DNA of 31,428 nt, taken from NCBI GenBank assembly GCA_964423085.1, contig CAYRDB010000007.1, positions 1-31,428 of the forward strand, written 5' to 3'. Below the pieces are notes generated by a model. It saw only the letters and a program-made list of their open reading frames with translations. It did not search any database and was not told the DNA's origin. This document shows, in pieces, positions 13,986-22,201 of this stretch (positions are counted from its first letter, which is position 1; every line of letters starts with the position of its first letter). The DNA is from JAUWZS01 sp964423085 (GTDB lineage: Archaea > Aenigmatarchaeota > Aenigmatarchaeia > CG10238-14 > SCSR01). A program made the translations under genes and the position numbers.

Positions 13986-14587
13986 AACCTTTTGCTCACA
14001 GCCGACAATATTTCGGCTGAAACTTTGGGTATTTCAGACTCTCCGTCCACTATCACCCACTCTTTTGCGAATGTTCCTTCTTTCGCAAGATTTTTGTACG
14101 ACTCCCTGACCTTTGAAAGCAGTTCCTTGTCCTCTTCGTGTCTGTCCAGATAGCTGTGCTCTCCGAACTTGCGCTTTAGCGATGTGTCAGGGGATATGTC
14201 GAGGTATATGACAATGTCCGGCTTAGGCAGCTTCAATATTTCGGCCAGGCCCGCCACGCTTTCATGCGGAACTCCTTTAGCCGAGCATTGGTATGCGAAC
14301 GTGGAGAAAAGGTACCGGTTTGCCACAATCACTTTCCCCTTTTTCAGAGCATCCAATATAGAGTCCCTGTCAAGAGCCATGTCCGCCTCGTATAGCGCCA
14401 TCTGAACGTCAGGAGGAAGGTCGAACTCCTTTTTAAGATATCTGTAAATGACCTTCCCTATCGGGCTTTCGGCGTTCGGATATGAAAGCTCAAACACGTC
14501 CTTTCCCATACTTTTCAAAGCATTGACCAGCTCTCTTGTCTGGGTCTCGCCGCCGCATCCGTCTATTCCCTCGATGACAATGAACAT
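13982..14587 (-). CDS. tmk: Thymidylate kinase-like protein with altered P-loop
   Basis: Homologue of dTMP kinase (dTMP + ATP to dTDP + ADP), 201 aa, the usual length. The N-terminus MFIVIEGIDGCGGETQT aligns with the family P-loop EGxDGxGKSTQ, but the Walker A Lys is Gly13 and the next residue is Glu14. The DRY motif that follows the central strand is NRY (90-92), with FAYQ after it; IVIYLDI and a lid-like DRHEED follow. The rest of the fold looks intact, with no frameshift. I chose the ATG at 14587 because the family starts there. It may use a different phosphate-binding mode, or be a non-standard nucleotide kinase. The dTTP role is therefore less certain than the fold. Confidence 0.83.
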   Translation of the reverse strand: MFIVIEGIDGCGGETQTRELVNALKSMGKDVFELSYPNAESPIGKVIYRYLKKEFDLPPDVQMALYEADMALDRDSILDALKKGKVIVANRYLFSTFAYQCSAKGVPHESVAGLAEILKLPKPDIVIYLDISPDTSLKRKFGEHSYLDRHEEDKELLSKVRESYKNLAKEGTFAKEWVIVDGESEIPKVSAEILSAVSKRF

Positions 14588-14662
14588 AATCCAATAATGT
14601 AAGTTGAAAGATAAAAGATTTAGAACGAAAACCGTTTTAAGCGAGAAAAACAAAGAAGAGTT

Positions 14663-15241
14663 ATGAGCAAATCAAGCACTTTCTACAAGAAGCCCTGGTT
14701 CATAGCAGCGGTCGTTCTGGCAGTGCTGGCAATATGGATTGTCTTCACTTACAACGGACTTGTCGGCTTGGACCAGAGCGTGTCCGCGCAGTGGGCGCAG
14801 GTGGAAAGCCAGTACCAGAGGAGGTACGACCTCATACCAAATCTTGTAAAATCGGTGGAAGAGTATAAGGAGTTCGAGAGCGGCTTGCTGACAGAGATTG
14901 TCAGTCTCAGGACGCAGTGGGCCAGCGCTACTGCCATAGACGAGAAGATGGCAGTCGGATCCGCATGGGACTCTGCGATGTCTAGGCTATTGGCCGTTTA
15001 CGAAAACTATCCAGACCTTCATACAATAACAGCCATAAGCAATATTATGGACCAGCTTGAAGGCACTGAAAATAGGATAGCGACCGAAAGGATGAGGTAC
15101 AACGAAGCTGTGCAGAGCTATAACACTGCGATAAAAGTGTTCCCTACGAATATGTTCGCAAGCTCCTTCGGCTTCGCTCAGAGACCGTATTTTGAGTCTA
15201 CTACAGGAGCAGATCAAGCGCCAGTAGTATTCTCAAACTAG
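14663..15241 (+). CDS. lemA: LemA family protein
   Basis: Membrane-anchored helical-bundle protein of 192 aa. One N-terminal helix (about 11-31) is followed by the family core VSAQWAQVESQYQRRYDLIPNLVKSVEEY and the C-terminal signature RYNEAVQSYNTAIKVFPTNMFASSFGF. The domain after the helix is predicted extracytoplasmic. The molecular role of LemA is not settled. It is followed after 14 nt by a TPM-domain gene, a pairing repeated in many bacteria and archaea, so both proteins likely act in the same envelope process. A TATA-like TTTTAAG lies about 27 nt upstream of the ATG. Confidence 0.94.
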   Translation: MSKSSTFYKKPWFIAAVVLAVLAIWIVFTYNGLVGLDQSVSAQWAQVESQYQRRYDLIPNLVKSVEEYKEFESGLLTEIVSLRTQWASATAIDEKMAVGSAWDSAMSRLLAVYENYPDLHTITAISNIMDQLEGTENRIATERMRYNEAVQSYNTAIKVFPTNMFASSFGFAQRPYFESTTGADQAPVVFSN

Positions 15242-15255
15242 GCGTGGTAGTGGCA

Positions 15256-16080
15256 ATGAGAACATTTTTGGCGCTGACTTTTAGCTTTTTGTTAGCGTTT
15301 TCACTGTTTTTTTCTTCTGCTTATGCGCAGGATGTGCCAACTCTGATTCCGTATGTTACAGACTTGGCTGGCGTGATAGACGATTCTTATGAAAGTAAAA
15401 TAAACGAGTACCTTTCTAATCTGGAAGCCACTACTACCGCGGAGATAGCTGTGCTTACGGTAAGCACTGTGAAGCCTTCGTATATGGAGAAGTATGCTGT
15501 AGAAGTCTTTGAGAAAAACGGCATAGGCCGGGCTGACAAGGATAACGGTGTCTTGATAGTTGTAGCTGTGGACGACAGGGAGTGGAGAATAGAGGTCGGG
15601 TACGGTATGGAAGGGGACTTGAACGACGCAAAAGCCGGCCGAATAGGAAGGACATACATGGTTCCCTACTTCCAGAACGGGCAGTACGGCGAAGGAATAT
15701 ACCTGACAGTCACCACAATCGGTGAGATAATACTTGGTGACCAGGAGCTAAGCGAGCGGTTCGACTACGAAGAGTCGGACAGCTATGAAATATTCCTAAT
15801 AGCATTCATGCTATTCTTTGTTGTAGCATCAATCGTAGGCCCGCTCGCGTCAAGGATATGCCCAAAGTGCCATTCTTTGATGACAATCGAGTCACAGAAA
15901 GGCGACACTGTATGCTATGTGTGCAAAAAGTGCGGCCATAGAAAGTGCGTTAAAAGGCATAGAAACCATGCGCCATTACTATTTTTAGCAGGAGCAGCAG
16001 GCGCAAGGGGTGGCGGATTCTCAGGCGGCGGGTTCGGCGGAGGAGGATCAGGCGGCGGCGGAGCAGGCGGCGGATGGTAG
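15256..16080 (+). CDS. TPM-domain (YgcG-like) membrane protein with zinc ribbon and Gly-rich tail
   Basis: Exported protein of 274 aa. The signal peptide (1-24) ends SAYA. The TPM domain (about 30-165) shows TDLAGVIDD, the VEVFEKNGIGRADKDNGVLIVVAVDDREWRIEVGYGMEG block and the ARIGR segment. A membrane helix (about 177-198) leads to a C-terminal side with a zinc ribbon (CPKC, CYVCKKCG) and a Gly-rich tail (SGGGFGGGGSGGGGAGGGW) like other YgcG proteins. The ribbon should be cytoplasmic if the TPM domain is outside. I prefer the ATG at 15256 to the GTG at 15244 because the signal peptide starts there. It ends flush with the convergent HD gene. Confidence 0.92.
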   Translation: MRTFLALTFSFLLAFSLFFSSAYAQDVPTLIPYVTDLAGVIDDSYESKINEYLSNLEATTTAEIAVLTVSTVKPSYMEKYAVEVFEKNGIGRADKDNGVLIVVAVDDREWRIEVGYGMEGDLNDAKAGRIGRTYMVPYFQNGQYGEGIYLTVTTIGEIILGDQELSERFDYEESDSYEIFLIAFMLFFVVASIVGPLASRICPKCHSLMTIESQKGDTVCYVCKKCGHRKCVKRHRNHAPLLFLAGAAGARGGGFSGGGFGGGGSGGGGAGGGW

Positions 16081-16716
16081 CTAAATAATCAACAAGTCTC
16101 CTAGCTCATTTTCCAATATTTCAAAATATTTTTTTCTTAGGTGCGTTTTACAGAAATCAAGCGATATCGGAAGTTTATCTTTCATCATTTTATTTCCCAA
16201 TGTTGTGTAAAGTGGCCTGTTCTTTAGCACATCCACTATCCTTTTCAAGTACCATTCCGCTGTCTGAGAAACATCCCATCCTCTTTTCTGGCCAAGCGCA
16301 ATTGTCCGGCTGATTCCGTCTGTGCCGACTCCGTCCTGCTTGTCAGCATCGTACAACACCTTCGCCTCCAGCGTTTTCGGCTCGTTGTATACCCCTGTCC
16401 TTGAGTGAGTCGATATTGCGCCTGCTATCTTTGCTATCTCGACAGGGGCGTAACCGAACCAAAAAAGCAGGTTCTTCGCGTAATCGGCTGATTTTTGGGC
16501 GTGGTCGTCCTCTGCGCCGTTAGCGTCCGGCCTGATTATGTCATGAAGGAGGGCTGCCGGCTTTACAATCTCCAAATTCGCGCATTCACAAGTTCCTATT
16601 TCGATTCCTGCTCTGTAAACTCTTTCTATATGGCCAAGTCCGTGGCTGAGCCCTCTTTCCAAGTCTCTCGATATCTGATTTGAAACATATTTCATCAGAT
16701 TTTCACTCCTGTCCAT
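16081..16716 (-). CDS. HD-domain phosphohydrolase
   Basis: A 211-aa soluble protein of the HD metal-dependent phosphohydrolase superfamily. The metal ligands are visible in order: HGLGHIERV (His25, His29), LLHDI (His58-Asp59) and YDADKQD (Asp123/Asp125). STHSR near residue 102 supplies another His. The substrate cannot be inferred; the pattern is that of single-domain YedJ-type enzymes that hydrolyse nucleotides or related phosphates. It ends exactly where the convergent TPM gene ends, so the two are unlikely to share regulation. Confidence 0.89.
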   Translation of the reverse strand: MDRSENLMKYVSNQISRDLERGLSHGLGHIERVYRAGIEIGTCECANLEIVKPAALLHDIIRPDANGAEDDHAQKSADYAKNLLFWFGYAPVEIAKIAGAISTHSRTGVYNEPKTLEAKVLYDADKQDGVGTDGISRTIALGQKRGWDVSQTAEWYLKRIVDVLKNRPLYTTLGNKMMKDKLPISLDFCKTHLRKKYFEILENELGDLLII

Positions 16717-16761
16717 AATTAGAAAATAATGGTGAACTTTAAACTGTTTGCGGTGAAAAGG

Positions 16762-16771
16762 TTATTTTATA
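16762..16771 (+). promoter_or_regulatory. TATA box for the MgtC/DUF4010 gene
   Basis: TTATTTTATA centred about 25 nt upstream of the ATG at 16791, which places the predicted start of transcription at the start codon (leaderless). Confidence 0.55.
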
Positions 16772-16790
16772 GAGAGCACAATTTCTTTTC

Positions 16791-18041
16791 ATGGAGCTTT
16801 TGATATTCGAGAAGATTATACTTTCGCTCGCAATAGGCGCGCTCATAGGCGTGGAAAGGGAATGGCACGCCAAGAAGAGCAATGACATAATGGCTGGCAT
16901 GAGGACATTCATGCTGGTTTCGGTTCTCGGTCTGATGACGTCCTACATATCCTCGATGTTCTCCAGCAACATATTCATCTACATAGGGCTTGCTGCTGTC
17001 GCGTCTGCAATGGTTGCGGGATACTGCATAAACTTCAAGAAGACCGGCTCAATGGGGCTTACCAGCGAGCTGGCATTTCTGCTGACATATGTGATAGGCG
17101 TTATACTGTTTTTCGAAGAGTCTCCGTTCTTCCTTTCCATATCGCTAGGGGTGATACTTACTATTGTTCTGTTCTTCAGGGAACCTATGCACAGGTTCGT
17201 CAAGCAGAGAACCAAAAAAGAGGTAAGGGACGCTGTTATATTCGCCGCTCTTGTGTTCATAGTTCTTCCCATTCTTCCAAACTATCCGCTCGATCCGTAC
17301 GGCGCTTTCAATCCATATTTGGTCTGGCTGAGCATGGTGCTTGTTATGACTGTCAGCATGGTTGGATATGTCGCAGTCAAGACGCTCGGCAAGCACGGTC
17401 TTAGCGTCACTGGTTTCTTCGGAGGGCTAGCGAGCAGCACGTCTGTGACTGTGTCGATGTCGGCGCTCGCCAAGAAGAGCAGGCAGGCGGCCAAGTCCGC
17501 CTCTTTCGTTGTTATAGTCGCGTCCTCCACCATGTTCCTAAGGATGGTATTTGTATCAATGTTCTTCGATGCCGATGTGGCGTTGCTGCTTGCTCCAGTC
17601 TTCGGGGTGATTTGCGCAATAGGGTATATAATAAGCCTGTTTGCGTGGAGAAGGATAGGGAAGAAGACCACGGGCATACAGATGAGCTCTCCGATATCGT
17701 TCAAGTCTATCCTCAAGTTCATGGTCATATTTGTGATAGTTCTGTTCGCTTCGAATCTGGCCAAGACATACTTTCCGTCAGCGATATATCCTATAGCCGC
17801 GCTTTCTGGCATATTCGACGTTGACGCGATTACAATAGGACTTGCTTCCATGGCCGGCGGAATTTCAGCGGATGTGGCGGTCACGGGCATAATCATAGCC
17901 GCTGTCTCGAACACGATATCCAAAATGGCTATGGCCAGGATTATAGGAGGCAAGGAGATGGGCAAGTCGGTCGGCAAGCTCTTCATACCGCTAATCATTT
18001 CAAGCGTGGTCGTTGCCGCAATGTTGTTTTTTCTAGTCTGA
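16791..18041 (+). CDS. MgtC/SapB-DUF4010 membrane protein
   Basis: Polytopic membrane protein of 416 aa with about twelve predicted helices. The N-terminal part (about 5-140) matches MgtC/SapB: AIGALIGVEREWHAKKSNDIMAGMRTF contains the conserved GxxxGxER and R-T region. The C-terminal part (about 175-400) matches DUF4010, with HGLSVTGFFGGLASSTSVTVSMSALAKKS and a second internal repeat near DVDAITIGLASMAGG. The two-domain form is widespread in bacteria and archaea. MgtC proteins affect Mg homeostasis and membrane energetics in bacteria, but transport by this fusion is unproven. Confidence 0.92.
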   Translation: MELLIFEKIILSLAIGALIGVEREWHAKKSNDIMAGMRTFMLVSVLGLMTSYISSMFSSNIFIYIGLAAVASAMVAGYCINFKKTGSMGLTSELAFLLTYVIGVILFFEESPFFLSISLGVILTIVLFFREPMHRFVKQRTKKEVRDAVIFAALVFIVLPILPNYPLDPYGAFNPYLVWLSMVLVMTVSMVGYVAVKTLGKHGLSVTGFFGGLASSTSVTVSMSALAKKSRQAAKSASFVVIVASSTMFLRMVFVSMFFDADVALLLAPVFGVICAIGYIISLFAWRRIGKKTTGIQMSSPISFKSILKFMVIFVIVLFASNLAKTYFPSAIYPIAALSGIFDVDAITIGLASMAGGISADVAVTGIIIAAVSNTISKMAMARIIGGKEMGKSVGKLFIPLIISSVVVAAMLFFLV

Positions 18042-18049
18042 GACCAGAA

Positions 18050-20878
18050 TTATACGCTCCAGTACTTTTTCGTCTTCAGCCACTGTTTCTCCGCTTCCAT
18101 GACATCCTTCAGAAGGTCCTCCACATTTTCATGGTAGCGGCTGAGTATGTTCTTTGCGGTGTACGGACCGACCCCGCGTCCGGCCAGTATGATTGCTGCG
18201 CCGCGCTTGTAGCTCATGTAAAGGCTTGCAGTGTCCCTAGCCCTGTAAATCACATCCCTTTCGTCCTTCCTCAGCTCCTTTCCCTTCAAGTCTTTGTCTA
18301 TGATTTTTGTTATATCGCTCTGCTTCGGATGCACGATTGCCAGCATTAAAGCTCCGCACTGCGGGCATTTCACCTCTTCCGGCATGTCCCTTATGGTGTA
18401 AGTCTGGCTCCATTTGCCGCAGTTCAGGCACGCGAGCCTGGTCTCGGTGTTCATTATCCTTCGCTTGAACAGCTCGAATATTTCCTTTGTCGGCTTCTCC
18501 GGTCCTATAACCTCGGAGTATTTCTGCTTCACTCCTATCTTTCCTATTGGCGAAAGCCCGCTTCTGAAATGTATTTTTATCTTTCCCGATTGTATGTCCC
18601 TGAGAACTTCGGTGGCTTTTTCTATGTCCAGCTTTTCGGTGTCTATTTCGTTCATGACCTCCCTGTACACAGGCGTGCCCACATAGTCGTCTATCACGCT
18701 CCTGAGCCTGGTTCTTCCTATCTGGGCGTCCCTTGAGAACGCGCCGAATCTCTTAGCCACATGAACAAACCTGTACTGGAAAAGATCGCTCTTGGACACA
18801 GACAGCTCCAGATAGCTCCTGAGATGGTCGGGATTCGTGCTTAGCAAGGCGTCTTTGACAAGCTCCAAGTTTTTCTGCTGCATCTGTAGCATTATTCTGT
18901 ACGCGTCTGTCTTCAGTCCGACCGACCCTATCCTGGACGTGAGCATGGCCGATATGAACCTGCCAAGCGTGTCATTGACCATTGATCCGAAGCAGCTGTT
19001 TATCACAACAATGTTCTCATATTCCTCAATCAGTATGTTCCTGTCGTCCGTAATGGTTGTCGGGTCGTGCTTCCTCTGCTTCTTTATCAGCGACACAAGC
19101 TTTTCGGCTACGCTCGCATCTACTGGGTACTCCTTTACAAGTTCTCCCTTTATATCCGGCTCCTCGGCCGAAAGCATTTCGAATATTCTTCTTCTAAGCT
19201 TTCCTACATCCTGCGCGACGTCGAAATGGACAGGCATAAGCTCCCCTTCCCATCCGGGTATTGCAGCGTCGCTGTCTGAAGAAGGCTCGACCAGAACCCT
19301 GTTGTCCTCGGTCTCGATTATCCTCCAAGGCACTCCTTTCACTATGAACGTGGTCCCCGGCTCGCCGTGAACAGACACGAACTCGTCGTCCAGCACCCCG
19401 ACAAAGCTCTGATCAACTGTGTTGAATATCATGTACTGTTTCGAGTCCGGTATGGTGCTGAGCTGGCTGAAATAGTAGCCGAATCCGTTCCTCTTCTTTG
19501 TTATTTCGCTGTCCAGAAACACCAGCCCTATCTTCTGCATCTGCTCGCACACTTCCTTGAACTCCTTAAAGCTTAGTCCGCTGTAAGGGCCGGCCTTTCT
19601 CACGGTTTCGTATGTCTCCTTCACCCCTATCTTCCAGTCCTCCAGAGTCATGCCCACTATCTGGTGCGCGAGAACATCCAGCGAATTTGAGTGGGACCTC
19701 GTCGGCTCTATTTTGCCTTCCAGCGCTCTTTTGGCTATCACAGAAGCCTCGAAACAGTCGTCGTCCTCCGTAGCTATTATAACACCCTTGCTAATTTTTT
19801 CTATTCCATGGCCAGCCCTTCCGACCCTTTGGATTAGCTGCGACACCCTCCTTGGCGACATGTACTGTATCACAAGGTCTATGCTTCCGATGTCTATGCC
19901 CAGCTGGAGGGAGGACGTGCAGATTATCGACTTTATCTTCTCCTCCTTGAACTTTTTCTCCGTGGCTATCCTAACGTTCTTGCTTAGGCTGCTGTGGTGT
20001 ATCTCTGCCGGAAAATCGCTGTCTATGGATTTGCTTCTGGACGCTAGTATCTCAGCGAACTCTCTAGTGTTCGTGAACGTTAACGATGATCTTGACTCCC
20101 GTATAAGGTTCATTATCTTTCTTAATCTGGCCGCGGTCTCGCTTGAGCTGAAAATCTTCTTTGCTATTTCCTCGTCCCCCGCCTCGGTCTCTGGGCTGAT
20201 TACCTTTATGTCGAACCTCTTTTCGCTGTCCGCCCTTACTATGTTGACCTTCTTTCCTGCGGAATAGAACGATGCCACTTTTTCGGGCGAGCCTATGGTT
20301 GCGGATAGCATGACCAGCTGGAAATTTCCACACAGCTTCTTCAGTCTCTCAAGACCAAGCGAGAGCTGCACTCCGCGCTTGCTTTCAACAGTCTCGTGAA
20401 CCTCGTCAAGTATGACATGCCTTATGTTCTTCAGGTGCTCCCTTATTCTCTTCCCGGTCAGCATGGGCTGAAGGGTCTCAAGTGTTACAATCAAAATATG
20501 CGGCGGGAACTCTAGCTGCTGCTTTCGCTCGTAAGGCGACGTGTCCCCGTGCCTTACAGCCACTTCTATTCCGAGCTTGTCGGCCCACCATATCATCCTG
20601 TCGAGCAGGTCGCGGTTGAGCGCCTTAAGGGGGGTTATGTAAAGCGTCGATATAGGCTTCATATCCTCCTTCATCATCCTGCTCATTACCGGAAGCATGA
20701 CAGCCAGCGTCTTTCCTGTTCCTGTCTGTGATATGAGCATTGTGTCCTTTCCTTCCAGAATCGGGGACAGGGACGCCTCCTGTATTGGTGTGGGAGCCTT
20801 GTCCCTTAGTGCAGACTGTTCTAGAACTTTCGCTATAACAGGCCCTAGTTTAGAGAATCCGCTCATATCACTTTCCAT
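18050..20878 (-). CDS. lhr: Lhr-type large ATP-dependent DNA/RNA helicase
   Basis: Superfamily 2 helicase of 942 aa. Motifs in order: Q-motif TPIQEA (30-35), Walker A QTGTGKT (51-57), ITPLKAL (81-87), DEVH box (158-161), SATIG (about 195), FTNTRE, TSSLQLGIDIGSID, and QRVGRAGHG (about 358-366). The Lhr-core winged-helix and beta domains follow. The C-terminus holds a four-Cys zinc ribbon (CLNCG, CPQCG, about 795-825) and a helix-hairpin-helix (AGRGVGPYTAKNIL). Family members unwind and anneal strands in repair or RNA metabolism. The start overlaps the stop of the upstream HAD gene; an ATG at 20866 (MSGF) is an alternative. Confidence 0.95.
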   Translation of the reverse strand: MESDMSGFSKLGPVIAKVLEQSALRDKAPTPIQEASLSPILEGKDTMLISQTGTGKTLAVMLPVMSRMMKEDMKPISTLYITPLKALNRDLLDRMIWWADKLGIEVAVRHGDTSPYERKQQLEFPPHILIVTLETLQPMLTGKRIREHLKNIRHVILDEVHETVESKRGVQLSLGLERLKKLCGNFQLVMLSATIGSPEKVASFYSAGKKVNIVRADSEKRFDIKVISPETEAGDEEIAKKIFSSSETAARLRKIMNLIRESRSSLTFTNTREFAEILASRSKSIDSDFPAEIHHSSLSKNVRIATEKKFKEEKIKSIICTSSLQLGIDIGSIDLVIQYMSPRRVSQLIQRVGRAGHGIEKISKGVIIATEDDDCFEASVIAKRALEGKIEPTRSHSNSLDVLAHQIVGMTLEDWKIGVKETYETVRKAGPYSGLSFKEFKEVCEQMQKIGLVFLDSEITKKRNGFGYYFSQLSTIPDSKQYMIFNTVDQSFVGVLDDEFVSVHGEPGTTFIVKGVPWRIIETEDNRVLVEPSSDSDAAIPGWEGELMPVHFDVAQDVGKLRRRIFEMLSAEEPDIKGELVKEYPVDASVAEKLVSLIKKQRKHDPTTITDDRNILIEEYENIVVINSCFGSMVNDTLGRFISAMLTSRIGSVGLKTDAYRIMLQMQQKNLELVKDALLSTNPDHLRSYLELSVSKSDLFQYRFVHVAKRFGAFSRDAQIGRTRLRSVIDDYVGTPVYREVMNEIDTEKLDIEKATEVLRDIQSGKIKIHFRSGLSPIGKIGVKQKYSEVIGPEKPTKEIFELFKRRIMNTETRLACLNCGKWSQTYTIRDMPEEVKCPQCGALMLAIVHPKQSDITKIIDKDLKGKELRKDERDVIYRARDTASLYMSYKRGAAIILAGRGVGPYTAKNILSRYHENVEDLLKDVMEAEKQWLKTKKYWSV

Positions 20879-21389
20879 TCGCCTTCACTCCCATTTTTTT
20901 CAAATCCTTTGACAATTGCACGGGGTTTTTGTAGACTATCCCTTTCATTCCAGACATCTCCGCCGCTTTCACATTTTTTTCAAGGTCGTCCATAAAGATG
21001 CACTCTTCTGCTCTAACGCCTATTTTCTCAATCGCGATTTCGAATATCCTTTTATCCGGTTTTTGAACTCCGACCTCGGAGGATAGTATTACTGTGTCGA
21101 ATTCGGAATAGACTCCCATGTCTTTCATGGCTTTGATACCTTCGGGGGAAGAATTGCTTATCACAGGTACCATATATCCCGAATCTTTTAACCCGCGTAC
21201 AATTGATATCACACGATTGTCCACAATACGCGCGCTCCTGAGTTCTCTTATGCGCCTTAGTAACTTGTGGTCGTAGCCGATTATCGGGAGTAGCAGAACT
21301 TCAGCACCTGCAAGCACGAGCCTGCATATTTTGCTACATCTGGGATGTATGACTACTCCTCCTATGTCGAAGACTACCGCTCTTATCAT
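20868..21389 (-). CDS. HAD-superfamily hydrolase (HAD-IA type)
   Basis: Predicted phosphatase of 173 aa. Motif I is VVFDIGGVVIHP (nucleophile Asp8), motif II is PVISNSS, the conserved Lys is in GVQKPDKRIFE, and motif IV is IFMDDLEKNV. The helical cap is short. The ATG at 21389 is preceded by GGTGGT 6 nt upstream, and the frame upstream of it does not look like protein. It is the first gene of a two-gene operon: the lhr start codon lies within its last codons. Substrate unknown; coupling to the helicase may be incidental. Confidence 0.86.
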   Translation of the reverse strand: MIRAVVFDIGGVVIHPRCSKICRLVLAGAEVLLLPIIGYDHKLLRRIRELRSARIVDNRVISIVRGLKDSGYMVPVISNSSPEGIKAMKDMGVYSEFDTVILSSEVGVQKPDKRIFEIAIEKIGVRAEECIFMDDLEKNVKAAEMSGMKGIVYKNPVQLSKDLKKMGVKANGK

Positions 21390-21431
21390 TAATACCACCA
21401 GAAGAATAGAGCCGCGGCTGTCTTGGGTAGG

Positions 21432-21439
21432 AATATATT
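21432..21439 (-). promoter_or_regulatory. TATA box for the HAD/lhr operon
   Basis: AATATATT about 45-50 nt upstream of the ATG at 21389 on the minus strand. This predicts a leader of about 20 nt that contains the GGTGGT ribosome site. Confidence 0.5.
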
Positions 21440-21464
21440 GATACGCGCTTTTGCGCAGCCTTTT

Positions 21465-21509
21465 TCGGTCCGCATAAATCAACAACTGCAATACTGTGCA
21501 GCGGACCGA
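21465..21509. repeat. 9-bp inverted repeat in the HAD/nth divergent region
   Basis: TCGGTCCGC at 21465-21473 is perfectly matched by GCGGACCGA at 21501-21509. Inside the 27-nt spacer, CTGCA (21486-21490) can pair with TGCAG (21497-21501), giving a small inner hairpin. It lies upstream of the predicted HAD/lhr TATA box and 72 nt before the nth start. It could be an operator for a dimeric regulator or part of a folded 5' leader of nth. The remaining divergent region 21390-21580 holds no visible gene. Confidence 0.6.
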
Positions 21510-21580
21510 TAGAGTATTGGACGGGCTCGCTAATAAGCGTTTCTGAAGGTTTCATATCCGGGTTCGACCAATATCCTGTC

Positions 21581-22201
21581 ATGAACAAAAGGGTTTCAGC
21601 GGTCGTGTCTATACTAAGGAAAAGGTACGGCGGCTGCGATTTTAGGCGCGAGCGGCCTTACCGGGCTTTGATAAGCACCATAATATCCCAGCGCACAAAG
21701 GACGAGACCACCGATATTGCGTCCAGGCGCCTGTTTTCACTGGCAGACACCCCGGAAAAGATGGCGTCCCTGAGCCTGAATAAAATAGAGTCAGCCATAC
21801 GGCTTTCAAACTACCATCGCACAAAGGCTAGGAACATAAAGAAGGCCTCGACGATTCTTATAAAGGATTACAGCTCAAGGGTCCCTTTGTCTAGGGAAGA
21901 GCTGATGAAGTTGCCTGGCGTGGGCGGAAAGACCGCGGACATAGTGATGCTGGTCACGAGGGATGAGCCTGTAATACCTGTGGACACGCACGTTGCCGTG
22001 GTTTCCAAGAGGCTGGGATGGACGGACGAAGACGAGCCTGAAAAGATAAGAGCGGATCTCCACAGACTGTTCGCTGAAAAAGAAAGGCCGGACATAAACT
22101 TCCTATTGGTATCCCTCGGAAAGGAGGTGTGTACAAAGCGCTCGCCGAAATGCGGAGCCTGCCCTTTGGAAAAGCTCTGCCCCTATGCGAATCAGAAATA
22201 G
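21581..22201 (+). CDS. nth: Endonuclease III (DNA glycosylase/AP lyase)
   Basis: Removes oxidised pyrimidines and nicks at the resulting abasic site in base excision repair. The 206 aa show the full family pattern: helix-hairpin-helix LPGVGGKTA (111-119) with catalytic Lys117, catalytic Asp135 in VDTHV, and the iron-sulphur ligands Cys184, Cys191, Cys194 and Cys200 with C-x6-C-x2-C-x5-C spacing. Length is normal. It is transcribed divergently from the HAD/lhr pair and overlaps the convergent YdjM-like gene by 10 nt. Confidence 0.96.
   Translation: MNKRVSAVVSILRKRYGGCDFRRERPYRALISTIISQRTKDETTDIASRRLFSLADTPEKMASLSLNKIESAIRLSNYHRTKARNIKKASTILIKDYSSRVPLSREELMKLPGVGGKTADIVMLVTRDEPVIPVDTHVAVVSKRLGWTDEDEPEKIRADLHRLFAEKERPDINFLLVSLGKEVCTKRSPKCGACPLEKLCPYANQK

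Noticed and set aside
16009..16079. GGC/GGA-rich tract at the end of the TPM gene
   Set aside because: It encodes the Gly-rich tail usual for this family and is not a separate repeat element.
19650..20267. Open frame on the plus strand inside lhr
   Set aside because: It mirrors the helicase core, whose motifs are complete on the other strand; the product has a Ser/Leu-rich, antisense-like composition.
21545..21580. GGGTTCGACC resembling a tRNA T loop just before nth
   Set aside because: I tried to fold the flanking bases into a cloverleaf; neither a 5-bp T stem, an acceptor stem nor an anticodon stem can be formed.
21334..21588. Minus-strand frame across the nth/HAD promoter region
   Set aside because: It runs into the HAD gene in another frame, includes the inverted repeat, and has no family-like pattern or good start context.
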